From: JAYTJL01 sp043731125
GTDB lineage: Bacteria; Patescibacteriota; Saccharimonadia; Saccharimonadales; UBA10212
Length of the DNA: 26,439 bases
Assembly (NCBI GenBank): GCA_043731125.1
Contig: JAYTJL010000056.1
Location: 1 to 26,439 of the forward strand
Reading direction: 5' to 3'
Shown: one piece after another, positions 1-7,022 of the stretch
How positions within the stretch are numbered: the stretch's first letter is position 1
Layout: every line of letters begins with the position of its first letter
The notes under the pieces: generated by a model
Databases searched by the model: none
Told to the model about the DNA's origin: nothing
What the model saw: only the letters and a program-made list of their open reading frames with translations
Position numbers and translations under genes: made by a program

Positions 1-213
1 TCCAACTTAAATGAGGCAGATGCGCCTGCTGGTCTGCGTGACATGAATATTTCTGGCTACGTAGTTAAGGCAAATTTAGCAGACGACGGGCTGGACAAAA
101 TTGTTAATGCTATACTGCGTCCAACAGACCAGCCAGTGCCAGCACCCTCACCCGCCCTGCCAGCACTAGACCAAGCACTTCCTCAACCACCACCAGCGGC
201 ACCCAGTTACTAG
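1..213 (+). CDS. Response regulator receiver-domain protein, C-terminal part (5' truncated by window)
   Basis: An open frame runs from base 1 to a TAG at 211-213 (70 residues visible). The readable part contains ISGYVVKANLADDGLDKIV, which matches the beta5/alpha5 end of CheY-like receiver domains: the conserved lysine in 'YVVKA' and then a helix of the 'DELVEKI' kind. After the domain the chain ends in a tail of about 30 residues rich in proline and alanine, with no output domain. Stand-alone receiver proteins usually act by protein-protein contact in two-component or pilus/motility signalling. The phospho-acceptor aspartate lies outside the window. The domain call rests on one short motif and is an inference from family knowledge. 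Confidence 0.6.
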   Translation, partial: SNLNEADAPAGLRDMNISGYVVKANLADDGLDKIVNAILRPTDQPVPAPSPALPALDQALPQPPPAAPSY

Positions 214-252
214 CCAGTTTCTAGTGTACAAGCGATTAGAACCCCACTAGGG

Positions 253-258
253 TATAAT
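253..258 (+). promoter_or_regulatory. -10 box upstream of tRNA-Gln
   Basis: A perfect TATAAT lies about 100 bases before the tRNA. No good -35 box sits at 16-18 bp; the closest is TGTACA at 225-230 with a 22-bp gap, so the assignment is tentative. The transcript would start near 265 and carry a leader with the small hairpin TGGG/CCCA around 270-283. Confidence 0.4.
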
Positions 259-355
259 TCGATAGGATAATGGGGATTGGCCCACCTCACGAGTATTAAG
301 ATTAGAAGTTTTTTATCGAATCTGGGAAAATGGGAAGACATAGACTAGTTCTGAT

Positions 356-429
356 TGGGACGTGGCCAAGCGGTAAGGCACTGGGTTCTGGTCCCAGGAT
401 CGTAGGTTCGAATCCTACCGTCCCAGCCA
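356..429 (+). tRNA. tRNA-Gln (anticodon CUG), CCA encoded
   Basis: A full cloverleaf can be drawn. The acceptor stem TGGGACG pairs with CGTCCCA, the anticodon stem CTGGG/CCCAG carries the loop TTCTGGT (anticodon CTG, reading CAG), and the T arm is GTAGG-TTCGAAT-CCTAC. The discriminator base is G426 and a genomic CCA follows at 427-429. The opening U1-A72 pair is typical of bacterial tRNA-Gln. Confidence 0.93.
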
Positions 430-467
430 AAACTAGTTTATAGTGAAGAATTTTGAACAATTATCGG

Positions 468-497
468 AATAATACCTGCTTTGGTTGGGGTATTATT
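468..497 (+). terminator. Possible terminator hairpin after tRNA-Gln
   Basis: AATAATACC (468-476) pairs perfectly with GGTATTATT (489-497) around a 12-base loop. There is no uridine tract right after it, so it may be a weak terminator or a processing hairpin that ends the tRNA transcript before the next gene. Confidence 0.35.
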
Positions 498-552
498 AGA
501 CGTTTTCAAACGTAAAGATGGCTATAGCGTTATACTATAAAGCATATAAGTT

Positions 553-1194
553 ATGCGCCGACTATTAACCCGCTTCGAACTAGGCTATGCACAGTGTGCT
601 ATTCTTGCGGCAATCGGCCTACAATTAAGTCTCCATGAAGATTTTCTGGTAGGACCGAAATACCTGATAGCCGGACTAGAGGTGTTGCTGGTCTTTGGTA
701 TAGGCATCGCAACTCCTCTTACCCACAGCTTTGCTGCAAAAGTACGACGGGACTTTTCCCTGGTACTAATCGCATTAATTACGGCAGTTAACGGCGCGTC
801 AATGCTACTAGTAGCCAACAGCCTGCTCACCGGCGCTATTGTTACTGGCCACGACATCATTTTTTCAGTAGCAGCAATCTACTTAACAAACGTCATTATT
901 TTTAGTATTTGGTTTTGGGAGATCGATAGTCCAGGTCTAACTGGGGTGAAAAAACACGACTCCGAACCGCAATTTTACTTTCCCCAAATGATGATGCGCA
1001 CAGAGTCAGCCCAGCGCTGGGAACCATCATATTTTGACTACCTTTACCTCTCCATTACCAACTCAACTGCTTTTAGCCCTACTGATACTGCGCCTCTTAC
1101 ACATGGCACAAAAGCCCTAATGGGGTTGCAGGCCTTTATTTCATTAATAACTGTGGTGCTCGTAACAGCCCGCGTCGTAACAACGCTCAATTAG
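553..1194 (+). CDS. Multi-span membrane protein, DUF1345/ion-channel-like C-terminus
   Basis: This 213-residue protein has about four hydrophobic helices (roughly residues 13-30, 36-57, 68-92, 100-123), a polar loop, and then a C-terminal re-entrant-like segment and last helix (about 187-210). The segment YFDYLYLSITNSTAFSPTD followed by TAPLT lines up by eye with the pore helix and filter of two-TM potassium channels (YFSFVTLTTVGYGD-ITP). The TVGYG selectivity filter is replaced, so potassium conduction is unlikely; DUF1345-type membrane proteins look similar. No Shine-Dalgarno precedes the ATG. A -10-like TATACT at 531-536 gives a very short leader. Function unknown. Confidence 0.7.
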   Translation: MRRLLTRFELGYAQCAILAAIGLQLSLHEDFLVGPKYLIAGLEVLLVFGIGIATPLTHSFAAKVRRDFSLVLIALITAVNGASMLLVANSLLTGAIVTGHDIIFSVAAIYLTNVIIFSIWFWEIDSPGLTGVKKHDSEPQFYFPQMMMRTESAQRWEPSYFDYLYLSITNSTAFSPTDTAPLTHGTKALMGLQAFISLITVVLVTARVVTTLN

Positions 1195-1196
1195 CT

Positions 1197-1222
1197 AATA
1201 CTTAACAAGTTAAGTGTTTTTG
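1197..1222 (+). repeat. Copy 1 of the CTTAACAAGT palindrome, terminator-like
   Basis: AATACTTAACAAGTTAAGTG, beginning 3 bases after the stop of the upstream gene, contains the perfect inverted repeat ACTTAAC-AA-GTTAAGT and is followed by a run of five T. Here it would work as an intrinsic terminator for the upstream gene. The same motif recurs at 8730, 16260 and 18732, all in the same orientation. Confidence 0.7.
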
Positions 1223-1256
1223 CAAACTTACTTGAATAGTTATAAAATTAAGACCT

Positions 1257-1487
1257 ATGGAGAAACTAAAGAAGTCAACTCGCAAAATTCTAGTATCGTT
1301 AGTCGGATTTCCCTTGCTGGCATTTGGAATTGTGCTTATCCCCCTGCCTGGCCCAGGGCTGTTGGTCTGTTTCTTGGCACTTTTTATCTTGTCTTTGGAA
1401 TTTGAGTGGGCCGAAAAGAACCTAACTCTAGTTAAGAACAAGATAAAACTTATCTGGGAAAAGTCTAAACCAAAGATAGATAAGTAA
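1257..1487 (+). CDS. PGPGW-family small transmembrane protein
   Basis: A 76-residue protein with two short hydrophobic stretches (about 10-29 and 34-47) joined by the diagnostic turn IPLPGPG at residues 27-33, followed by a basic amphipathic tail. This is the pattern of the putative transmembrane PGPGW family (Pfam PF09656), which has no established function. In this copy the W of the family name is replaced by L (PGPGLL). It lies downstream of the channel-like protein, separated by the palindromic terminator-like repeat, and converges on sodA with a 12-bp gap. Confidence 0.75.
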   Translation: MEKLKKSTRKILVSLVGFPLLAFGIVLIPLPGPGLLVCFLALFILSLEFEWAEKNLTLVKNKIKLIWEKSKPKIDK

Positions 1488-1493
1488 CAAAAA

Positions 1494-1522
1494 TAGCTGT
1501 TAGCTGTTAGCTGTTAGCCTGT
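1494..1522. repeat. 7-bp tandem repeat (TAGCTGT) at the 3' end of sodA
   Basis: Three exact units of TAGCTGT (1494-1500, 1501-1507, 1508-1514) and a fourth changed unit TAGCCTGT (1515-1522). On the minus strand the repeat supplies the last codons of the superoxide dismutase and its TAA stop. Confidence 0.85.
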
Positions 1523-2105
1523 CGCTTACTTTGTCCCAGTTAACGACTTGCCAAAATGCCTCAATATACTCCGGGCGACGATTTTGATACTTCAAGTAAT
1601 AAGCGTGCTCCCAAACGTCCAGCCCTAGCAAAGGGGTCTTTCCTTCCATGAGTGGACTGTCTTGATTGGCACTTGAATACACCTCAAGGCCATTCCCACG
1701 ACTAACTAGCCATGCCCAGCCAGACCCAAAGCGCCCAGCAGCTGCGTCGCCAAACTTGGTCTTAAAGTCCTCATAACTTCCAAAAGTTGAACTAATTTGC
1801 TCTGACAATATACTGTCTGGTTTGTTAGTACCACCCGGAGCTAAGGTTTCCCAAAGAAGACTATGGTTGTGATGCCCTCCTCCGTGGTTTTGGATTGCAG
1901 TCCTTATTTCTTCGGGCGCTGTTTCAATATCGGTGAGAAGCTGCTCAATTGACTTGTCTTTTAACTCGGGGTGTTTTTCTAGCGCTTCATTCAACTTAGC
2001 AACGTAGGTTGCGTGGTGTTTGGAATGATGCAATTCCATAGTCATGGCGTCAAAATAAGGCTCCAATGCGTCGTATTCGTATTGTAAGTCTGGTAGTTTA
2101 AACAT
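1500..2105 (-). CDS. sodA: Superoxide dismutase, Mn/Fe type
   Basis: At 201 residues this is full length for the Fe/Mn SOD family, which converts superoxide to oxygen and peroxide. All metal ligands are in place: His26 (LHHSKHH), His81 (NHSLLW), Asp163 and His167 (DVWEHAYY). The triple glycine before His78 and the glutamine in ANQDSP (Gln148) are features of manganese rather than iron enzymes. There is no signal peptide, so it is cytosolic. The start is well supported by GGGGAG six bases before the ATG, and TATACT at 2140-2145 may be its -10 box. The last few residues come from a 7-bp tandem repeat and are probably recent. The downstream DoxX-like gene may be functionally linked. Confidence 0.95.
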   Translation of the reverse strand: MFKLPDLQYEYDALEPYFDAMTMELHHSKHHATYVAKLNEALEKHPELKDKSIEQLLTDIETAPEEIRTAIQNHGGGHHNHSLLWETLAPGGTNKPDSILSEQISSTFGSYEDFKTKFGDAAAGRFGSGWAWLVSRGNGLEVYSSANQDSPLMEGKTPLLGLDVWEHAYYLKYQNRRPEYIEAFWQVVNWDKVSDRLTANS

Positions 2106-2173
2106 GTGGTTCTCCCCTAGTGTTAGTGGTTGAGCTTCTAGTATAGCGTCCGTAAGTTATTAAGTGCTAATTT

Positions 2174-2662
2174 CTAGCTCGAATGTTTCTTATAATACTC
2201 ACTAAATAATTCAAGGCTATATAGGACTACAAACAGCAGCAAAGTACTTCCCAAAACTGGTACCCAGCCTGGTTCGGAAAGTAAGAAGTTACCAAAGAAC
2301 CCACTACTTTTCAGATCGCCACTATTACTACCAGAGAACAACCTAAGACTTTGAATAAACCAAAAGCTACTCGCAACCAATGCTAGCCCAGAACTCACTG
2401 CCCTAAAAAGCGGACTAAGGCCTAGTTTGAATAGTCCAGCAGCACCCCAAAGTTCTGCAATAATTATGCCTATTGCCCAGGCAGCAGGCTGTGCCATGTT
2501 GGTTTGTTCCATCCAGCCTTTGAAATCTGAAAAACTCGCTAACTGCAAGATAGCCATCAGAAATAACACAAGGCCAGCAAGGCCGATTGTATTCCACTCT
2601 TTGTTTGTTAATTTTGGAAGATCGGTTGGGATGTTACTACTGCTTAGTATTTTTAGCGCCAT
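2174..2662 (-). CDS. DoxX-like four-helix membrane protein
   Basis: A 162-residue protein with four predicted membrane helices (about 26-46, 60-80, 84-107, 133-153). The order, with an acidic residue in helix two (IIIAELWGAAGL) followed by a short LGLSPLFRA loop, resembles the DoxX/MauE-like family of small quinone- or thiol-linked membrane proteins. It is encoded immediately before sodA on the same strand (68 bp), which fits an oxidative-stress or respiratory role. AAGGA lies 11 bases before the ATG. A weak promoter may be TTGTCA (2709-2714) and TACTAT (2684-2689) with a 19-bp spacer. The family call is by eye and moderate. Confidence 0.6.
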   Translation of the reverse strand: MALKILSSSNIPTDLPKLTNKEWNTIGLAGLVLFLMAILQLASFSDFKGWMEQTNMAQPAAWAIGIIIAELWGAAGLFKLGLSPLFRAVSSGLALVASSFWFIQSLRLFSGSNSGDLKSSGFFGNFLLSEPGWVPVLGSTLLLFVVLYSLELFSEYYKKHSS

Positions 2663-2784
2663 GATTGTGTTAATCCTTTTTTGATAGTACCTAATTTATA
2701 TTATTGTTTGACAAAGGACGCAAGTAAAAAATGATGTAATAATTAGCAATTTGGCATTTAGGTTGATCCTATTGTTATTAGCTC

Positions 2785-3429
2785 CTAAGTACTGTTTTCC
2801 CTCCGCCATTTTTCAATAGCAGCATGGTTGCCGCTTATCAATACATCTGGCACTTTTTTGTCTCTGAATACTTCTGGACGGGTGTAGTGTGGGTGTTCAC
2901 GAGTTAATCCATCGGAAAAACTCTCTTTCTCGGCACTGGTTTCGCCACCCAACACACCTGGAATTAGCCGGACGACTGCGTCAAGTACCACCATGGCCGG
3001 CACCTCGCCACCAGTCAGAACATAGTCACCTATTGATATTTGTTCATCAACATATTCAACAACTCTTTCGTCATAACCCTCATACCGCGCGCAAATGAAG
3101 ATCAAATCATCTTCCTTCGACAGAGTCTGAGCTTTAGCTTGAGTGAAGGTCTCTCCCCGCGGCGTCAAAAGTATAACTGATGACTGATGACCTGTGACTG
3201 ATGACTTGGCATCCTCTATGGCTGCTACAAGCGGTTGAATTTGTAGCAGCATCCCATCACCACCACCATAAGGTGTATCATCGACAGTTTTACGTGTACC
3301 CAACCCATAGTCACGAAGATTGATACATTTATATTCAACCAGGCCGTCTTTCTGAGCTTTCCAAAGCATACTATTACCCAGGACACCTTCGAACATCTCT
3401 GGAAATAGCGAAATGATTTGAATCTTCAT
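2785..3429 (-). CDS. trmD: tRNA (guanine-37-N1)-methyltransferase
   Basis: TrmD methylates G37 next to the anticodon in tRNAs reading CNN codons and so prevents frameshifting. The 214-residue protein has the SPOUT knot signatures: DDTPYGGGDGM (50-60), ICARYEGYDERV (112-123), ISIGDYVLTGGE (131-142) and EHPHYTRPEVF near the C-terminus. It is somewhat shorter than the usual 230-250. Residues 74-86 are encoded by a 7-bp tandem repeat in the loop before the ILLTPRG strand. The gene closes the rpsP-khpA-trmD cluster; rimM, usually between khpA and trmD, is absent. No SD sequence precedes the ATG, and TAAACT six bases upstream could make it leaderless. Confidence 0.95.
   Translation of the reverse strand: MKIQIISLFPEMFEGVLGNSMLWKAQKDGLVEYKCINLRDYGLGTRKTVDDTPYGGGDGMLLQIQPLVAAIEDAKSSVTGHQSSVILLTPRGETFTQAKAQTLSKEDDLIFICARYEGYDERVVEYVDEQISIGDYVLTGGEVPAMVVLDAVVRLIPGVLGGETSAEKESFSDGLTREHPHYTRPEVFRDKKVPDVLISGNHAAIEKWRRENST
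3174..3208. repeat. Coding 7-bp tandem repeat within trmD
   Basis: Five 7-base units in a row: TAACTGA, TGACTGA, TGACCTG, TGACTGA, TGACTTG. They encode residues 74-86 of TrmD (a serine/valine/glutamine-rich loop). Confidence 0.8.
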
Positions 3430-3608
3430 ATGATTAGTTTACAGCTTATAGTTGGTAGATAATAGTCCGGCTAAAACGCCTGCGCATCTAGCAATCATTA
3501 GCTTGAGGCTCATACTAGGCGACAGTGAAGCACGGACTGAGCAGTATTTTAGATACTGCGAAGGAGTACTGGAGCTGCCAACGAATTAGGAGTCCAAGAT
3601 AATGGTTG
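3430..3608. other. Intergenic region between khpA and trmD, no gene seen
   Basis: These 179 bases hold no convincing ORF. The clearest structure is GCAGTAT (3541-3547) pairing with ATACTGC (3553-3559) around TTTAG. TATAAG on the minus strand (3445-3450) lies 15 bases before trmD. The stretch may be a leader or a decayed gene; rimM would be expected here. Confidence 0.4.
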
Positions 3609-4061
3609 CTAGACGTCTAGGTCATCTAGGTCGGCTAATTCGGCGCGAGTTCGACTCATGACGTCTGAGTGTGAAGACTCTTCTTTTTTCCTCTCTAGTG
3701 CTAAATCAAGCTCATCATCATCTGTGGTTGTAGCAACAGGCGATGTCCCATTATCATCACTTTTTGATTCGTTGTCGTCTGCAGAACTATAACTAGAACG
3801 GTCTTTAGGGGGTCCGGTGTCAATAATTTTCAGGTTATAACGAGCATCATTCTTGGTACCTAAAGCGCGGAGTAGCGTGCGCAAGCTCTGAGCTGTAGAA
3901 CCACGTTTGCCAATAACTCGTCCCAGGTCTTCTGGGTCTACTGTTAGCTCCAATAGCACACCTTTTTCGTCTATTCGACGCTCTACGATGACTTTGTCTG
4001 GGTTGCCGACTAAGGACTTTACGATATATTCAATGAATTGCTGGTCAATACTGTTAGACAT
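3609..4061 (-). CDS. khpA: KH-domain RNA-binding protein KhpA with long acidic tail
   Basis: The first ~77 residues form a single KH domain with the GxxG loop GKRG at 51-54 (LGRVIGKRGSTAQSLR), as in KhpA/YlqC, a small RNA chaperone that pairs with KhpB/Jag and affects division and cell length in Firmicutes. The place between rpsP and trmD is the conserved one. It is twice the usual length because residues ~85-150 form a Ser/Asp/Glu-rich, probably disordered tail ending LADLDDLDV. AGGAG lies seven bases before the ATG. A TATAAT on the minus strand (4096-4101) could provide an extra promoter. Confidence 0.9.
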   Translation of the reverse strand: MSNSIDQQFIEYIVKSLVGNPDKVIVERRIDEKGVLLELTVDPEDLGRVIGKRGSTAQSLRTLLRALGTKNDARYNLKIIDTGPPKDRSSYSSADDNESKSDDNGTSPVATTTDDDELDLALERKKEESSHSDVMSRTRAELADLDDLDV

Positions 4062-4095
4062 GGTCTTCTCCTGCTTTTAGTAAATTCTATTTTGA

Positions 4096-4101
4096 ATTAT
4101 A
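4096..4101 (-). promoter_or_regulatory. -10 box before khpA
   Basis: TATAAT on the minus strand, 34 bases before the khpA start; no good -35 box is visible. It could raise khpA-trmD expression separately from rpsP. Confidence 0.35.
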
Positions 4102-4151
4102 CACCACCACAGCGGTGCGGTTATTGTTATTTTTAAACCTCTTCTTTGTTT

Positions 4152-4685
4152 TTAGACTGTAGGTTTTTCTTCTGATGCAACGGCTGCATCTTCGCTGGCG
4201 GGTTCTGCTTTTGTTTCTTTGGTATCAGCGACTTCTTCTGCCTTATCTGGAGATGACTCAACTGCTGGTGCGTCGGCCATTTCTGTCTCCTCGGACTTTG
4301 CGGGGCTGTCTGCTACCTCAACAGGCGTTTCGTCAGCTGTTGCATCTGTTTCGGCTGGAGTGTCAGCTTCCGCTGGACGATTGCGGCGGAGCTTGTCAGG
4401 ATTTCTGATTGACTTTGTTCCTGGACTGACAACAGATACCCAGTCAGGTAGTTTAACACCTTCCGCTTTTAGAATGCCCGCCACACGGTCGGATGGCTGA
4501 GCTCCGTTGGCTATATATGTAGCTGCTTTTTCTTTATCTAGGATTATGGCTTTGGTGTGTGGGTTATAGCTGCCCAAATAAGCAACCACACGGCCGCTGC
4601 TTGGGTTAAATCGGCTGTCTTGGACTATCATTCTGAATTGGGCGTGGCCTTTGCGGCCAGTGCGCTGCATACGAATAGCTAACAT
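4152..4685 (-). CDS. rpsP: 30S ribosomal protein bS16 with acidic C-terminal extension
   Basis: The N-terminal ~85 residues are a normal bS16 (MLAIRMQRTGRKGHAQFRMI, then VVAYLGSYNPHTK and DRVAGILKAEGV). It binds 16S rRNA and helps assemble the 30S body. About 90 further residues form an Ala/Glu/Thr/Asp-rich, low-complexity tail that doubles the usual length and is likely disordered. Start choice is fixed by the conserved MLAIR opening; the only SD-like AAGGAG is about 16 bases upstream, too far to be ideal. A strong promoter precedes it (4744-4772). Confidence 0.95.
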   Translation of the reverse strand: MLAIRMQRTGRKGHAQFRMIVQDSRFNPSSGRVVAYLGSYNPHTKAIILDKEKAATYIANGAQPSDRVAGILKAEGVKLPDWVSVVSPGTKSIRNPDKLRRNRPAEADTPAETDATADETPVEVADSPAKSEETEMADAPAVESSPDKAEEVADTKETKAEPASEDAAVASEEKPTV

Positions 4686-4743
4686 AAACTTCTTTGGTAC
4701 TGCTCCTTGCCTGGGTATTAATTAACTCTTGAAATTTAACCTT

Positions 4744-4772
4744 ATTTTACAGATAAGCAACAGATAAGTCAA
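4744..4772 (-). promoter_or_regulatory. Sigma70-type promoter for rpsP
   Basis: On the minus strand: TTGACT (4767-4772), a 17-bp spacer, then TAAAAT (4744-4749). Both boxes match the consensus at five of six positions. Transcription would start near 4737, giving a leader of about 50 bases. Confidence 0.7.
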
Positions 4773-4811
4773 ATGGAAACCAATCCTCAACGGGCTGCTG
4801 TTCAACTGGAG

Positions 4812-4875
4812 CAATGAATGCCCAATGAAAAATGATCAATGTGAACTAAATGTTAAATGATAAATGCCAAATGCA
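4812..4875. repeat. AAATG-type 7-bp-period repeat between rnc and rpsP
   Basis: The block 4848-4875 is four consecutive heptamers, AAATGTT, AAATGAT, AAATGCC, AAATGCA. Looser AATG repeats extend upstream from 4812. It lies just beyond the 3' end of rnc and upstream of the rpsP promoter. Confidence 0.75.
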
Positions 4876-4878
4876 ATA

Positions 4879-5574
4879 TTATTTGGCTTTGTACTTTTTT
4901 AGGGCATCGTTGGCTGCAGCTACTTGTGCTGATTGTTTGCTTGGGCCCTGACCCTGGCCAATTCGTTTATCTTCAACAAAAACCCCAACCACGAATATTT
5001 TATCGTGATCTGGCCCTTCATCACTCAATACTTTATAGATTGGCGTAAAACCCACACTACTCTGAACCTTTTCCTGTAAGTGAGACTTGGGGTCTACCCA
5101 TGACCCGGAATGTAGAATATTATCAAAAGACGGAAGCAACGACTTCGCTATAAAGTCTTTGGCTGCATCATAGCCTTTGTCTATATACAGTGCGCCTACA
5201 ACAGCTTCAAAACAATTAGCCAAAATTTGTTCGCGTGCTCGCTCAGACCCACGCTTTTCTCCACGACTGAGTCTAAGCAGAGCCTCAAAGCCACTTTCAC
5301 CTGCAGCGACTGAGATGCTCTCTGTTCTAACAAGCGCACTACGCCAGTTTGTGAGAATGCCCTCAGGGTCTGGGTAGCTGGTGTATAAGTACTCTGTGAC
5401 TACTAGCTCTAGTACTGCATCACCCAAAAATTCCAATCTTTCATTGTGCTCACCAGCAGTTTTTTTATGTTCATTTAGATATGAGCGATGAGTAAATGCT
5501 GTAATCAATAGGTTGACATCATTGAAGCCATCAAAGTTATCTTGGGCAAATGCCTGATATTTAGTGAGGTCCAT
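4879..5574 (-). CDS. rnc: Ribonuclease III
   Basis: RNase III cleaves double-stranded RNA in rRNA precursors and some mRNAs. The 231-residue protein has the catalytic signature NERLEFLGDAVLEL (44-57, catalytic Glu48 and Asp52), the second acidic cluster in ANCFEAVVGALYIDKG, and a C-terminal double-stranded RNA-binding domain from about residue 162 (SHLQEKVQSS... GPSKQSAQVAAANDAL). Length is normal. The ATG immediately follows the TAA of the Nudix gene (TAAATG), so translation is probably coupled. Confidence 0.96.
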   Translation of the reverse strand: MDLTKYQAFAQDNFDGFNDVNLLITAFTHRSYLNEHKKTAGEHNERLEFLGDAVLELVVTEYLYTSYPDPEGILTNWRSALVRTESISVAAGESGFEALLRLSRGEKRGSERAREQILANCFEAVVGALYIDKGYDAAKDFIAKSLLPSFDNILHSGSWVDPKSHLQEKVQSSVGFTPIYKVLSDEGPDHDKIFVVGVFVEDKRIGQGQGPSKQSAQVAAANDALKKYKAK

Positions 5575-6078
5575 TTATTTATTGTCCGTTCTGATTTTTT
5601 TGAGTGCTAGCAAAATGAGTTTTCCAATGTCGTCATATTCAATTTTTTCGAGTGCATCATTGCTACTCATCCAGCCAAGACTACTCATCCATTCTTCGGA
5701 CTGGACTTTGTCGGTATCGCCTTTGCCTCTTACCAAGAATATCTCTGTTGTCATGAGGACTAGGCTGTTGGCCCGCCGGTAACGAAAGTTAATTTTGCCT
5801 AGCCAGTCCTGAACATCCATTTCCTGCAAACCAGTTTCTTCTCGGATTTCGCGTTCGGCGGTCTGACGCGCCGTTTCGCCCTCCTCAATATGTCCTTTGG
5901 GTATCGTCCAACGATTTTTTGAGTCACGGATAAGTAGAATGTCTATGCCTTTACCGCTTTTAGACGGTCTATAGACAATTCCACCTGCTGTAGGTTCACG
6001 TACGACTTCGTTGATTGCTGGGCGATGTTTTTGGGCAAAACTCTTGATGCCGGCAATTGGTTTGGGTCTTTTCATCAT
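5575..6078 (-). CDS. Nudix hydrolase
   Basis: The complete Nudix box spans residues 62-84: GHIEEGETARQTAERE followed by IREETGL, fitting GX5EX7REUXEEXGU with the metal-binding glutamates Glu77, Glu80 and Glu81. The family hydrolyses nucleoside diphosphates linked to another group. A lysine-rich N-terminal stretch of ~30 residues precedes the fold. It is two bases downstream of nusB and touches rnc, so it probably works in RNA or nucleotide housekeeping, for example RppH-like mRNA cap removal or nucleotide-pool cleaning. The sequence alone does not fix the substrate. Met1 or Met2 could be the start. Confidence 0.88.
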   Translation of the reverse strand: MMKRPKPIAGIKSFAQKHRPAINEVVREPTAGGIVYRPSKSGKGIDILLIRDSKNRWTIPKGHIEEGETARQTAEREIREETGLQEMDVQDWLGKINFRYRRANSLVLMTTEIFLVRGKGDTDKVQSEEWMSSLGWMSSNDALEKIEYDDIGKLILLALKKIRTDNK

Positions 6079-6080
6079 AA

Positions 6081-6563
6081 TTATTTAGGTTCTTTCTTAT
6101 TGAGTGTGGACTTCTTGGCTGGTTTTTCGGCACTACTAGCATCAATGTTTCGCAGTACCGTTCCAAGTACTCCATTGATAAATTTTGAGGAATTGTCTCC
6201 GCCAAAGCTTTTGGCTAACTCAACCGCTTCATTAATAGCTACCTTGGGTGGCACCTGTGCACTATACGTCAACTCCCAGACCCCAATTCTTAAGATAGTT
6301 CGGTCAATACGCGCTACTTGCTCTATTGGCCACTCTGGTGCAACTGGCCGAATTATGTCGTCGAGTTTTGTTTGTTCGGCGTCGACCCCATTTACCAAAT
6401 TATCTATGAACCCTTTGTCGTCTATTGTCTCAGCATACCGAGCAATGTTACGTTCCAACACTTCAGACAGTACAAAACTGCTGTCTTTGCACTCTACGCG
6501 GAAGTCCTGCTCGTACAGTGTTTGCAGAGCTACGATTCGGCCTAGGTGTCGATTAGAAGCCAC
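6081..6563 (-). CDS. nusB: Transcription antitermination/rRNA maturation factor NusB
   Basis: A 160-residue all-helical protein with the NusB pattern: NRHLGRIVALQTLYEQDF at the N-terminus, IDRTILRIGVWELTY in the middle, and AINEAVELAKSFGGDNSSKFINGVLG. NusB binds boxA RNA with NusE (S10) in rRNA antitermination. The start is GTG, supported by AAAGGAG eight bases upstream; no in-frame ATG fits. It has a short lysine-rich tail. It starts the nusB-Nudix-rnc operon. Confidence 0.93.
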   Translation of the reverse strand: MASNRHLGRIVALQTLYEQDFRVECKDSSFVLSEVLERNIARYAETIDDKGFIDNLVNGVDAEQTKLDDIIRPVAPEWPIEQVARIDRTILRIGVWELTYSAQVPPKVAINEAVELAKSFGGDNSSKFINGVLGTVLRNIDASSAEKPAKKSTLNKKEPK

Positions 6564-6775
6564 TGTGTCTACTCCTTTTGAAAAGCGAAACCCCTAGATT
6601 TGTCGGCGAAGGAGCCATTGTTGCGAAGAAGCGTACCCAGTGGTACGTTGAAACGCAAAATGGTTTCTGCAGCCCAAAGCTTGGGGTTGTAACCCAAAAG
6701 TGAGTAGCGGGGTGGTTTCTATATGCCATATTGTTAACGCGTTTCCTTACTAGCTATTAGTATAGCCTAGACTGT
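6564..6775. other. Intergenic region between rpmF and nusB, no gene seen
   Basis: About 210 bases with two small inverted repeats, GCGTACC/GGTACGT (near 6637-6657) and CCCAA/TTGGG (6673-6685). No uridine tract follows on the minus strand. It probably carries the nusB leader and promoter, but no clear promoter boxes are seen. Confidence 0.35.
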
Positions 6776-6937
6776 TTATTTAGTCTGAGCTGTTTTGGCT
6801 TTTGCGCCTGATTCGTTTTTGGTGGTTCGCACTTTAATAGGACTAGTCCCGTTAACTTGTCGGGCTAGCTTTAACACTAGATGTGACCGGCGTGTTCCAG
6901 TCCGTCTTGGGCTTGTTCGTTTCTTGGGCTTCCCCAT
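6776..6937 (-). CDS. rpmF: 50S ribosomal protein bL32, zinc-free form
   Basis: A 53-residue basic protein. MGKPKKRTSPRRTGTRRSH matches the bL32 start (usually MAVPKRKTSRSRRDKRRAH), and the central part VNGTSPIKVR keeps the fold region. The four zinc cysteines of C+ L32 are absent, so this is the C- form that does not need zinc. The gene is supported by AAGGAG (minus strand, 6949-6954) eleven bases before the ATG. It lies between leuS and nusB. Confidence 0.88.
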   Translation of the reverse strand: MGKPKKRTSPRRTGTRRSHLVLKLARQVNGTSPIKVRTTKNESGAKAKTAQTK

Positions 6938-7022
6938 TACTAAAATGACTCCTTACTTTTTTCGAACTCTTAATTACAACTTAGGTGTAATTGTAGACTA
7001 AAACAGGTTAAATTTCAATATT

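Noticed and set aside
6847..6863. Fifth copy of the palindrome in rpmF (ACAAGTTAA on the minus strand)
   Set aside because: Only nine bases match and the CTTAAC arm is missing; it may be chance.
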